Shown one piece after another: positions 33,960-41,704 of a stretch of 64,000 nt of DNA. The stretch is from an uncultured Clostridia bacterium (GTDB taxonomy: Bacteria > Bacillota > Clostridia > Christensenellales > Borkfalkiaceae). Numbering within the stretch: position 1 is the stretch's first letter; every line of letters starts with the position of its first letter. The notes beneath the pieces were generated by a model. It worked only from the letters and a program-made list of their open reading frames with translations. It was not told the origin of the DNA and ran no database searches. The stretch is from positions 1 through 64,000 of the forward strand of contig CALVXB010000003.1 of the NCBI GenBank assembly GCA_944368775.1. Direction: 5' to 3'. Made by a program: the position numbers and the translations under genes.

Positions 33960-34792
33960 AGTTGATCGATCTTGACGGGCAGTTCAACCGCCGCGTCGCA
34001 AAATACCTCGCCAAGCACGCGGGAGAGCGCACCGAAGAGGAGTGGGAGGACGCCATCGCCGCCGCCTACCGCAAGTTTGCCGACACGCCGATGGAGGAGA
34101 TCGGCACCACGCCCCGCCTGTACTTCGCGGGCATGACGAACGGGCGGCTGGTCGAAACGCTCAAAGAATACCTCTTGCAGGACGTCACCGTTCCCGACAT
34201 CCTGCTCGAAGAGCTTGAAACGCGGGGCGCGGTGCCCGAAACGCTCGCCCTGCTGCGCGAGACGGACGAGTCGCTCGTGCTCTATGCCGTGCACTTCATC
34301 GGCGCCGACCCGCAGGCCGCCCCCCGCTACGCGCAGATGCTCGCCGAGGACGCCTACGACGAGCACGTCAAAGACGAGGTCGCCGAAAAGCTCGCCGAAA
34401 TGGCGGACGCGGTGACGGACGAGCTGCTCGGCTTGCTCGGCGGACCCGCCCGCGCCTACGCGCTCGAACTTCTCTCGCGCACCGCCCGCCGCGACGAGCG
34501 CGTCCTGCGCGCGCTCGTCGACGCCTTTCTCGCCGCCGACGAGGCGGACCTGCCGCAGTACGCGGGCTACCTCGCCGCCTACGGCGACGAGCGCGCCCTC
34601 CCCGCCCTGATGCAGCGCATCGAAGAAAAGATCGGCTTCGCCGCCTACCGCGAGCTCAAGTTCGCCATCGAGGCGCTGGGCGGAAGCTATGACGAGGCGC
34701 GCGACTTTTCGCAGGACGCCGCCTACAAAAAGGTGGCCGAGGCCGCCGAGGCGGGCGCGGAGACGGACATCTTTTCTCCGCAAAAAAAGTGA
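33956..34792 (+). CDS. HEAT-like repeat protein
   Basis: 278 residues, all-helical, acidic. Repeating helical pairs such as VPDILLEELETRGAVPETLALL, DEVAEKLAEMADAVTDELLGLL and DLPQYAGYLAAYGDERALPALM look like HEAT/PBS-lyase-type repeats. No catalytic motif. Its ATG overlaps the stop of the TPR gene, so the two are probably co-translated and may form a complex. Not a named family that I recognise. Ends at a strong terminator. Confidence 0.65.
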   Translation: MKLIDLDGQFNRRVAKYLAKHAGERTEEEWEDAIAAAYRKFADTPMEEIGTTPRLYFAGMTNGRLVETLKEYLLQDVTVPDILLEELETRGAVPETLALLRETDESLVLYAVHFIGADPQAAPRYAQMLAEDAYDEHVKDEVAEKLAEMADAVTDELLGLLGGPARAYALELLSRTARRDERVLRALVDAFLAADEADLPQYAGYLAAYGDERALPALMQRIEEKIGFAAYRELKFAIEALGGSYDEARDFSQDAAYKKVAEAAEAGAETDIFSPQKK

Positions 34793-34811
34793 ACGCACGC
34801 ACGTTTTGGCG

Positions 34812-34840
34812 CGCCGCGGCGGTATCGCCGCGGCGTTTTT
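34812..34840 (+). terminator. Terminator of the TPR/HEAT operon
   Basis: CGCCGCGGCG, GTAT loop, CGCCGCGGCG, then TTTTT. Confidence 0.92.
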
Positions 34841-34894
34841 GCACACTTCGGGCGGCGGGGCGGCGCTTCACACAAAAAATTTTTCGGAGAACTA

Positions 34895-34923
34895 TTGACA
34901 AATCGACCTTTTTGCGGTTTAAT
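34895..34923 (+). promoter_or_regulatory. Promoter of the cytidylate-kinase-like gene
   Basis: TTGACA (34895-34900), 17 bp, TTTAAT (34918-34923). Confidence 0.82.
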
Positions 34924-35000
34924 AGAAGTGCGGGCGGGCGCGCCGCAGGGGCGACTTGCAGGGGCGCGCGCCGCGCAGTACAAGAGAAAGGGGGTACACC

Positions 35001-35576
35001 ATGAACAAAGTCATCACCGTCAGCCGCCAATTCGGCAGCGGCGGCCGCGAATTCGGCATCAAGCTCGCCAACGCGTTGGGCATCCCGTTTTACGACAAGG
35101 AGCTCATCTCGATGGCGGCGGAGGACAGCAACCTCTCCGCCGAGTTCATGCGCCATCACGAGGAGAGCGCGCCGGGGCTTCTCTCGCGCACCCTCTACTC
35201 GTACTACCAGATGCCCATGACCGACCAGATCTACATCGCGCAGTCCAACCTCATCAAGCGGCTCGCGCAGGAGGGGCCGTGCGTCATCATCGGCCGCTGT
35301 TCGGACGTCATTTTGGAGGACAGCATCAAGATCTATGTGCACGCGCCGCTCGCCAAGCGCGTCGAGCGCAAGCTGTCCATGGATACGGGCGTCTCCGCCG
35401 AAAAGATGGAAGATCACATCCGCGCGACGGACAAAAAGCGCAAAAAGTACTACGAGTACTACACCGACCAAAAGTGGGGGATGGCGGAAAACCACAACCT
35501 CTGCTTAGACAGCGGCCTCATCGGGGTGGACGGCTGCGTCGAAACGGCGCTCGCCTACCTCTCTAAATTAAAATAA
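35001..35576 (+). CDS. Cytidylate kinase-like protein (Cytidylate_kin2)
   Basis: 191 residues. The P-loop region reads SRQFGSGGREFGIKLANALG (8-27), the layout of the cytidylate-kinase-like family common in Firmicutes. YDKELI follows, then IIGRCSDVIL (about 96-105) and an HAPLAKRVERK lid-like basic segment. True CMP kinases are usually longer and carry GTxxR; this family is of uncertain function but keeps the NMP-kinase fold. Monocistronic, with its own promoter and terminator. Confidence 0.85.
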   Translation: MNKVITVSRQFGSGGREFGIKLANALGIPFYDKELISMAAEDSNLSAEFMRHHEESAPGLLSRTLYSYYQMPMTDQIYIAQSNLIKRLAQEGPCVIIGRCSDVILEDSIKIYVHAPLAKRVERKLSMDTGVSAEKMEDHIRATDKKRKKYYEYYTDQKWGMAENHNLCLDSGLIGVDGCVETALAYLSKLK

Positions 35577-35581
35577 GCTGC

Positions 35582-35609
35582 GCGGGGGAACGAACGTTCC
35601 CCCGCTTTT
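35582..35609 (+). terminator. Terminator of the cytidylate-kinase-like gene
   Basis: GCGGGGGAAC, GAAC loop, GTTCCCCCGC, then TTTT. Confidence 0.9.
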
Positions 35610-35658
35610 GCCGCCCGCCGCGGGGCGCAGGCTCGCCCGCCGCAGGGCGGCGATTTTG

Positions 35659-35687
35659 TTGACAAACGGGCGGCGGCGCGGTATAAT
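35659..35687 (+). promoter_or_regulatory. Promoter of mnmA
   Basis: TTGACA (35659-35664), 17 bp, TATAAT (35682-35687): both elements at consensus. Confidence 0.95.
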
Positions 35688-35714
35688 GGCAAAAAAAGCG
35701 AGTACGGAGGCGGC

Positions 35715-36806
35715 ATGAAAGGCAAAGGCACGGTCGTCGTCGGCATGAGCGGCGGGGTGGACAGCTCCGTCGCGGCGCTGCTGCTGCGCGAGCAGGGCTA
35801 CGATGTCGTCGGGCTGTATATGATCAATTGGGAAGAGGAGGGCGAAAACGGCTGCTGCACCGCCGAGCAGGACTACGAGGACGTCCGCCGCGTATGCAGC
35901 AAGCTGGGCATCCCGTACTATACCGTCAACTTCGCAAAGGAGTACGCCGAGCGCGTCTTTCGCCACTTTTTGGAGGAATATGCGCGCGGCCGCACGCCCA
36001 ACCCCGATGTGCTTTGCAACCGCGAGATCAAGTTCGGGCCCTTCAAAGATTACGCCAAATCTTTGGGCGCTGATTTTGTCGCGACAGGCCACTATTGCGG
36101 CATCGAGCACGCCGAAAGCGGCGCGCACTACCTGTGCAAGGCGGCGGACGCGGGCAAAGACCAGACCTACTTTTTGAACCAGGTCACCCAGCCGCAATTC
36201 GAGGGGGTGCTCTTTCCCCTCGGCGGGCTGCAAAAGAGGGAGGTGCGCGCCCTCGCCGAGCAAAACGGCCTCTCGACGGCCGCCAAAAAGGACAGCACGG
36301 GCATCTGCTTTATCGGCGAGCGCAACTTCCGCAACTTTTTGCGCAGCTATCTGCCCGCGCAGCCGGGCAAGATCCTCTCCTGCGACGGGCGCGAGCTGGG
36401 CGAGCACATCGGGCTGATGTACTACACCCTCGGCCAGCGCAAGGGGCTCAACATCGGCGGGCAGAAGGGGGACGACAACCCCGGCCGCTGGTTCGTGGTG
36501 GAAAAGGACCTCAAAAACAACATCCTCTACGTCGCCCACGGCGACGAGAGCCGCCTGTACACAAATTCTTGCACGGTCGGCGGCTTTAATTGGATCCCCG
36601 CGCCCCCCGCCGCGGAAGAATTTGTCTGCACGGCCAAGTTCCGCTACCGGCAGGGCGAGCAGGGGGTGCGCGTGCGCCGCACGGGGGAGGCCGCGGCGGA
36701 GATCTTCTTCGACGAACCCCAGCGCGCCGTCACGCCCGGGCAGTACGCCGTGCTGTACAGCGGCAGGTACTGTATCGGCGGCGGCGTCATCGAACAGACA
36801 GAATAG
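35715..36806 (+). CDS. mnmA: tRNA-specific 2-thiouridylase MnmA
   Basis: 363 residues. Thiolates U34 of tRNA-Lys, -Glu and -Gln. The ATP-pyrophosphatase P-loop is GMSGGVDSSVAAL (11-23). The two catalytic Cys are in NPDVLCNREIKF (about residue 101) and GICFIGERNF (about 199). The central and C-terminal beta-barrel domains follow (TLGQRKGLNIGG, and CTAKFRYRQ near residue 300). RBS GGAGG at good spacing. The cysteine desulfurase partner is not in the window. Confidence 0.97.
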   Translation: MKGKGTVVVGMSGGVDSSVAALLLREQGYDVVGLYMINWEEEGENGCCTAEQDYEDVRRVCSKLGIPYYTVNFAKEYAERVFRHFLEEYARGRTPNPDVLCNREIKFGPFKDYAKSLGADFVATGHYCGIEHAESGAHYLCKAADAGKDQTYFLNQVTQPQFEGVLFPLGGLQKREVRALAEQNGLSTAAKKDSTGICFIGERNFRNFLRSYLPAQPGKILSCDGRELGEHIGLMYYTLGQRKGLNIGGQKGDDNPGRWFVVEKDLKNNILYVAHGDESRLYTNSCTVGGFNWIPAPPAAEEFVCTAKFRYRQGEQGVRVRRTGEAAAEIFFDEPQRAVTPGQYAVLYSGRYCIGGGVIEQTE

Positions 36807-36842
36807 GAGGGCAGCCGTATCGGCTGCCGTCGCGCCAAAGGC

Positions 36843-36874
36843 GGCGGGGCAGCGGCTCCCCGCCCTTTTCTTTT
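36843..36874 (+). terminator. Terminator of mnmA
   Basis: GGCGGGG (36843-36849) pairs with CCCCGCC (36858-36864), followed by CTTTTCTTTT. A second hairpin without T-run (GGCAGCC/GGCTGCC) lies just before it. Confidence 0.75.
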
Positions 36875-36924
36875 CCGCATAAAGGGGGCGGCAGGGCGCA
36901 TACTAAGCGGCGGAGGAAAGGGGA

Positions 36925-37116
36925 ATGGATAATATTTTGACGGCGGGCGGGCTGTACGCGGTCGCCCGCCTGCTCGCGGCGGAGAGCCTTGCGGGCAAAA
37001 AGGCGCGGCTGTATGCCTCGACGTTGACGGACGCGGCGCTCGCCGCGCGGTTAGAAGAACTTTCGCAGCGGCACGCGCAGCGCTTTTCGTCGCTGCTCGC
37101 GCTGTTGGAGGAGTGA
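36925..37116 (+). CDS. Small helical protein, unknown function
   Basis: 63 residues, predicted all-helical: LTAGGLYAVARLLAAESLAG, then TLTDAALAARLEELSQRHAQ with a leucine-rich end. It resembles the first helices of ferritin-like or CotF-type spore-coat proteins in character only; I do not recognise a family. ATG follows GGAAAGGGG. The next small gene starts 2 nt after this stop and shares its RBS region (GGAGGAG at 37108-37114 spans the stop), so they form a unit. Confidence 0.55.
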   Translation: MDNILTAGGLYAVARLLAAESLAGKKARLYASTLTDAALAARLEELSQRHAQRFSSLLALLEE

Positions 37117-37118
37117 GC

Positions 37119-37412
37119 ATGCAGGACATCCGGAAGAAGAGGCGCGCACTGATGAGTGAGGCGGACGCGCTGTTCGACTTGCTCGAAACGGAGCGCGCCG
37201 TGCTCGCCGACTACGCCGCCACCCTGTGCGAGGGCGGCCCGCATATGCTCGGCGACGAGCTGGTGCGGCTGTTTTTGGAGGCGTCGGAGGACGCGCGCGC
37301 GGTCGCCGCGGAGCTGGCGCTGCGCGCCGCTCCCCGCCCCGCGCGCGCAGACGCCGTCGAGGGGGTCGTGCGCGCCTTTCGTCGCATCGGCAAGGACGTC
37401 TGCGCGCCGTAG
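37119..37412 (+). CDS. Small helical protein, unknown function
   Basis: 97 residues, helical, with no signal or membrane segment: RKKRRALMSEADALFDLLET, MLGDELVRLFLEASEDARAV and VEGVVRAFRRIGKDVC. ATG 37119 lies 5-6 nt after GGAGGAG; an in-frame GTG at 37113 overlapping the previous stop is less likely. It could pair with the 63-residue product. No family recognised. Confidence 0.55.
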   Translation: MQDIRKKRRALMSEADALFDLLETERAVLADYAATLCEGGPHMLGDELVRLFLEASEDARAVAAELALRAAPRPARADAVEGVVRAFRRIGKDVCAP

Positions 37413-37427
37413 GCTGCGCGCAGATCG

Positions 37428-37537
37428 CGCATATTTTCGCCCCCGCGCGGGCGCGATATGCGGCAACGCTGTGGGGTGTTGCCCCGCCGCCGCGCGGCAA
37501 GCTGTTCAAAATATTCGCTTTTTTTGTAATATTTGAA
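37428..37537 (+). other. Structured intergenic region
   Basis: Three consecutive inverted repeats: CGCATAT...ATATGCG (about 37430-37461) enclosing GCCC/GGGC; GGCAAC...GTTGCC (37461-37482); and GTTCAAAATATT...AATATTTGAAC (about 37504-37539). The last may act as a weak bidirectional terminator, having a T-run inside the loop rather than after the stem. No known RNA class recognised. Confidence 0.4.
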
Positions 37538-37563
37538 CGATTTGCTATACAAATGGTACAAAA

Positions 37564-37574
37564 TGTGATATACT
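37564..37574 (+). promoter_or_regulatory. Candidate extended -10 promoter of the GH36-like gene
   Basis: TGTGATATACT holds an extended -10 (TG, one base, TATACT at 37569-37574). No good -35 at 17 bp. It lies 50 bp before the start codon. Confidence 0.5.
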
Positions 37575-37624
37575 GAAACTATCCTGTGACAAAATGTTCC
37601 GAACACACAGATGCGGAGGCTTTC

Positions 37625-39679
37625 ATGATCAAAAAAAAGGGACAAACGATCCGTCTGGATACGCCGAACACGACGATGGTCCTGCGCACGGATACGGCAG
37701 AGTATCTTTATTACGGGAGCAGGCTGGTCAGCGGCGGCGACCTCGCCAACATCCCGGGCAGCGGACGCCGCTTTCTTTCTACCTTCGGCGCCGAAGACTA
37801 TTCGGAGTACAGCCTGCTGCTGCAGGGCGCCGGCGGCGGCTTTGCGGCGGACTTTATTTTTTCAAAGGCGCGCGTGCTCGCCGCCAAACCCGAGCTCCCC
37901 GGGCTTCCCGCTTCCTATGGTGAGGGGAAGACGGTCGAACTCAAATATACGGACAGCGCCGCGCGCGTCGCCCTCTACCTGTACTTCACCGCCTATGACG
38001 ACTGCGACGTCATCGCCGCGTCGGCGCGCGTGGTCAACAACGGGCGCAAAGAGATCGGCATCCGCCGCCTCATGAGCTTGCAGCTCGACTTCGCCGAAAC
38101 GGGCATGGATTTTACGACCTTTTCGTGGACGCCGGGCAGCGGCTGCCTGCGCAACGCGCGGCGGGCGGAGGGCGGCATCTTCGTCAACGATTCCAAGAGC
38201 GGCGCCGCCCATTCGACGTCCGCATTCGTGACGGCACGCGGCGAGGCGGGCGTATTCGGCGCAGACCTCGTCTACTCGGGCAACCATAAAGAGGTCTTTT
38301 CCGTCGGCGGCGGCCGCTCGCGCCTGCTCGTCGGCATGAACGATTTCGCTTTCGGCTGGGTGCTGCAGCCGGGCGATAGCCTCGTTTCCCCCGAGGCGGT
38401 CGTCTGCTTCGCGCCGGACGAGGACGCCCTCTGCTATCGCATGCAGGCCTTCGTCGGCGAGCATATCAGCGCGGGCAAGTGGCGCAAAAAGGAGAGGCCC
38501 GTCTATGTCGAGGTCTCGGCGGCAGACGATCTGCCCGCCCTCGCCGCCGCCGCCAAAGAAGTGGGGGCAGAACTGTTTATGCCCGCCCTTCCCTGCGACG
38601 CCTGCATAACGGAGGGGGCTGCGCGCGAGGGGGATGCGGCCTGCCGCGCGGCGACCGTCGACGAGCTCGCCGCCCTCGCAGAAAAGCTGCATGAGGAGGG
38701 GATGGCGCTGGGCATCCGCATCGAACCGGAAACGGTGCCGGAGAGCAGCGAGCTTTGCCGCACCCGCTCGCAGTATCTGATGAAGATCCCGGGGCGCCGC
38801 CCCGTCAGCGTCCGCGGCAGGCTGATGCTCAACCTCGCGGACGAAAAGGTGCAGAACTATGTCGTCCGCGCCGCCTGCGATGCGATCGACCGCAGCGGCG
38901 CGTCCTATGTGCGCTGGGATTGCTGCCGCACCATGACCGACTGCTTCGGCAAGGGCATACTCGCGGGCGAGTACTTCCACCGCTATATGCTCGGCTACTA
39001 CCGCGTCGTCTCCAAGGTCGTGCGCCGCTTTCCCTTCGTGTTGTTCGAGGGCTGCGCGCCCTACGGCGGGCGGCTGGATCTGGGCAACCTGTGCTACTTT
39101 ACGCAAAATCACTTCGTCTGCGGCGAGGCGGGTGCCGGCAGCCCCGCTTTGAGCGGCGCGCCCTGCGCCTACCCGCAGGCGGTCATCGGCGCAGGCCTCC
39201 TGTGCGGCGAGGGCGGCCCCTCCGACGAAGACTTCTACGCGGCCTCCGGCTGCCTGCTCGGCTATGTGTGGGAGGGGATGCCCGGGCAGGACGCGCGCGC
39301 GCGCATCGCGCGGCAGATCGAGTTTTATAAAAATAACCGGAAGCTGCTGCAATTCGGCGAGCAGTCTTCCCTGCATGGGGAGGGGGCGAGCGGCATCATC
39401 ACCCTCTCCAAAGACCGCGCCGCCGCCATCGCCGTGCTCACGATCGAAGAACGCACCCCGCTCGGGCCGGTGCCGCGCATCCGCTTCAAGGGGCTGCTCC
39501 CTTCCGCCGTGTACGAAGTGAGCGTCTATGGCGAAGAAGCGCCGCTGCTCGTGCTGGGCGGCGACCTATTGATGGGCATGCCCGTCGCGCTGGCGGGCGC
39601 GCTGGGCGGCGACGCCGCCAAAAACGGCCCCGTCTGCCGGATGCTCCTCCTGCGCAAAAAGCGCGGCACAAGTCTATAA
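37625..39679 (+). CDS. Divergent GH36-like protein (alpha-galactosidase family)
   Basis: 684 residues from the ATG after GGAGG (37615-37619). The fold follows GH36 alpha-galactosidases: an N-terminal beta-sandwich with YLYYGSRL and LSTFGAEDYSEY (about 51-62), then a barrel. The nucleophile region is recognisable as YVRWDCCRTM (Asp432; canonical KWDMNR), and FEGCAPYGGRLDLG (474-487) matches the family's LFEGCASGGGRFD. But the canonical DDGWFG substrate motif is missing (region 292-330 reads VEVSAADDLPAL and on), and the acid/base SDD motif is replaced around 489-500 (CYFTQNHFVCGE). So either substrate specificity has shifted or activity is lost. No signal peptide. Monocistronic; no sugar transport genes nearby. 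Confidence 0.72.
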   Translation: MIKKKGQTIRLDTPNTTMVLRTDTAEYLYYGSRLVSGGDLANIPGSGRRFLSTFGAEDYSEYSLLLQGAGGGFAADFIFSKARVLAAKPELPGLPASYGEGKTVELKYTDSAARVALYLYFTAYDDCDVIAASARVVNNGRKEIGIRRLMSLQLDFAETGMDFTTFSWTPGSGCLRNARRAEGGIFVNDSKSGAAHSTSAFVTARGEAGVFGADLVYSGNHKEVFSVGGGRSRLLVGMNDFAFGWVLQPGDSLVSPEAVVCFAPDEDALCYRMQAFVGEHISAGKWRKKERPVYVEVSAADDLPALAAAAKEVGAELFMPALPCDACITEGAAREGDAACRAATVDELAALAEKLHEEGMALGIRIEPETVPESSELCRTRSQYLMKIPGRRPVSVRGRLMLNLADEKVQNYVVRAACDAIDRSGASYVRWDCCRTMTDCFGKGILAGEYFHRYMLGYYRVVSKVVRRFPFVLFEGCAPYGGRLDLGNLCYFTQNHFVCGEAGAGSPALSGAPCAYPQAVIGAGLLCGEGGPSDEDFYAASGCLLGYVWEGMPGQDARARIARQIEFYKNNRKLLQFGEQSSLHGEGASGIITLSKDRAAAIAVLTIEERTPLGPVPRIRFKGLLPSAVYEVSVYGEEAPLLVLGGDLLMGMPVALAGALGGDAAKNGPVCRMLLLRKKRGTSL

Positions 39680-39685
39680 AATTGC

Positions 39686-39715
39686 GGAGGCAGGGCGTTT
39701 GCCCTGCCTCCTTTG
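39686..39715 (+). terminator. Terminator of the GH36-like gene
   Basis: GGAGGCAGGGC (39686-39696) pairs with GCCCTGCCTCC (39701-39711), followed by TTTG. Short T-run. Confidence 0.7.
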
Positions 39716-39740
39716 TCGTATATTTTTTGTTTTTTCGCGG

Positions 39741-39777
39741 TTTGCAGAGTACTATGCGTCGCATGATCGCCCGCAAA
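39741..39777. repeat. Dispersed repeat, copy D
   Basis: TTTGCAGAGTACTATGCG, then TCGCATGATCGCCC, then GCAAA. The ends TTTGC/GCAAA pair, as in copy C. It lies between the convergent GH36-like gene and rqcH. Confidence 0.8.
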
Positions 39778-39796
39778 TTGCGTTTTTGAAGGGCTG

Positions 39797-41476
39797 TCAC
39801 TCCTCCAGCGCGGCGTGGCGGTCGGGCGTGACGAGGATGGTGCGGTAGTCTGTGTACGTCACGAATCCCGCCTTCGCGCCAGAAGGCTTTTTGACGAACT
39901 TGCGCGCGCAGTAGTCGACGGGGATCTTGTCGCCCGCCTTCCCGTCCGAAAAATAGGCGCAGATCTCGGCGGCGGCGAGCAGCACTTCGTCGGGCACTTC
40001 CTTCCCCTCCGTGCGGATGAGCAGGTGGGCGCTGTGGTACTTCTGCGTGTGCAGCCAGACGTCGTCGGGCGACGCGGCGCGCAGCAGGCGGTCGTTCTGC
40101 ACGTTGTTGCGCCCCGCCAGGATGCGGAACCCGCCCGCGGCAAAGGTGCGGAAGGGCACCGTCGGGGCCGCCTTCGCCCTCTTTTTTTCGGGGGGCAGCA
40201 GCCCCGCCGCGCGCAGCTCCTCCTCCATCTCCTGCAGATCGAGCATATTTTCCGCCCGCGCAAGGTTTGCGAGCATGCTCTGCGTGTAGTCGAGGTCGGC
40301 GAGCGCCTCAGCCTTTTGCGGCGCGACGGCCGCCAGCGTGCGCTTCTGCTTGTTGTATTTTTTATAGTACTTCTGTGCGTTCTGCGCGGGGGAGAGGGTC
40401 TTGTCCAGCGCGATGCGCACCGTCTTTGCGTCCTCGTCGTAGTAGTTGACCGGCTCGCACCCCTCCATGCCCTTGCGCAGCGCGTAGATGTTCGCGGTGA
40501 TCAGCTCGCCCGCGATGCGGTTCTTCTCCATATCCGCGCACTCCCGCTCGCGCTCGAGCAGCAGGTTGACCTTCTTCTCCTCTTTCTTGCGCCGCGCGGC
40601 GAGCAGGCCCTCGAGTTTGCGCTTCTTATCCGCAAAATCGCGCTTGCCCTCCCGCTCGGCGTAGTACGCCGCCATCGCTGCGTTGACGCTCTCGTACCGT
40701 TCGCCTGCGGGGAAGCGGGCGTAAAAGTCCTTCGCCTCGCCGCCCCGCCGCTCGACGGCGGGCGCAGTTTCGTCTGAAAAGATGAAGGCGTGCACCTGTT
40801 CCTCCGCCGCTTGCGCGTCGATGAAGGGCTCGCTGCGGCCGCCCAGCTGCTGCGCGAGCAGGCGCGCGGTGGGCAGCGCGATGCCGGAGAGGTTTTGGAA
40901 CAAAAATTCGGCCAGATCCCCGCCCGCAAAGGCGCGCAGGCGCTCGAGCGCCGCGGCGTGGTCGGCGGGGTTGGCCTTGTCCTGCGGCTCGGGCGGCAGA
41001 TACTTCGCCCCGGGGAAGAGGGCGCGCTTGAAGTTTTCTTGCAGGGAGGAGATCTTCAGCGCCCCCGTGATGACGCCGCCCTCGGTGAGCACGAGGTTGG
41101 AGTACTTGCCCATGATCTCGGCGTGCAGGGTGCGCTGCGCGCGCGAAAATTCGCCCGTGCAGTCGAAGGAGAAGGAGAGGATGCGCTCGAACCCCTCGAG
41201 GCGGACGGCGGTCAGCGTCGCGCCGGAGAGGTGCTTGCGCAGCAGCATACAAAAGTTGGGCGCGACCTCGGGCGCGGTGCGCGGCGCGTCGCACACGCAG
41301 GCGCGCGCGAAGGAGGCGTGCGTGTTGAGCAGCAGTTTGCGCGTCTTTCCGCCCGCGTACAGCAAAATGTCCACCTCGTCGCGGGAGGGCTGGATGATCT
41401 TATTGACTTTTCCGCCGGCGAGCATCGCGTTCAATTCGCGCGCGACGTGCCGGAGTGTGAATGCGTCTTGCGGCAT
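39797..41476 (-). CDS. rqcH: RqcH (NFACT family, Rqc2 homologue)
   Basis: 559 residues. Binds obstructed 50S subunits and recruits tRNA-Ala to tail stalled peptides with alanine. N-terminal NFACT-N domain (DAFTLRHVARELNAMLAGGK, then GKVNKIIQPSRDEVDILLY), central coiled coil (about 270-430, RKLEGLLAARRKKEEKKVN), and C-terminal NFACT-R domain with GGFRILAGRNNVQNDRL and DVWLHTQKYHSAHLLI. ATG 41476 follows GGAGG on the minus strand; the longer ORF form has no RBS. RqcP is encoded at 16 kb. Confidence 0.94.
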   Translation of the reverse strand: MPQDAFTLRHVARELNAMLAGGKVNKIIQPSRDEVDILLYAGGKTRKLLLNTHASFARACVCDAPRTAPEVAPNFCMLLRKHLSGATLTAVRLEGFERILSFSFDCTGEFSRAQRTLHAEIMGKYSNLVLTEGGVITGALKISSLQENFKRALFPGAKYLPPEPQDKANPADHAAALERLRAFAGGDLAEFLFQNLSGIALPTARLLAQQLGGRSEPFIDAQAAEEQVHAFIFSDETAPAVERRGGEAKDFYARFPAGERYESVNAAMAAYYAEREGKRDFADKKRKLEGLLAARRKKEEKKVNLLLERERECADMEKNRIAGELITANIYALRKGMEGCEPVNYYDEDAKTVRIALDKTLSPAQNAQKYYKKYNKQKRTLAAVAPQKAEALADLDYTQSMLANLARAENMLDLQEMEEELRAAGLLPPEKKRAKAAPTVPFRTFAAGGFRILAGRNNVQNDRLLRAASPDDVWLHTQKYHSAHLLIRTEGKEVPDEVLLAAAEICAYFSDGKAGDKIPVDYCARKFVKKPSGAKAGFVTYTDYRTILVTPDRHAALEE

Positions 41477-41500
41477 GCGTGCCTCCGGTGTTTTCTTTCT

Positions 41501-41529
41501 ATTATACCAAAAGCGCGGCAAAAAAGCAA
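41501..41529 (-). promoter_or_regulatory. Promoter of rqcH
   Basis: Minus strand TTGCTT (41529-41524), 17 bp, TATAAT (41506-41501). Confidence 0.88.
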
Positions 41530-41634
41530 ACGCCGCCCGACAGAAAGGGAAAAGTGCGCGCCCGCGCAGCGGAACAAAGCGCGTTCACGCCCGCTGCGAC
41601 GGCAAATTATTTTCGCGCGCCGCATAAAAACGCT

Positions 41635-41662
41635 TTGCAAAATGCGCGCTTTGTGGTACAAT
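41635..41662 (+). promoter_or_regulatory. Promoter of tig-clpP
   Basis: TTGCAA (41635-41640), 16 bp, TACAAT (41657-41662); divergent from the rqcH promoter. Confidence 0.8.
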
Positions 41663-41704
41663 ACTGTACTGAGTAAAAGTTTATTTTTCAGCAGGAGAAA
41701 GTTC

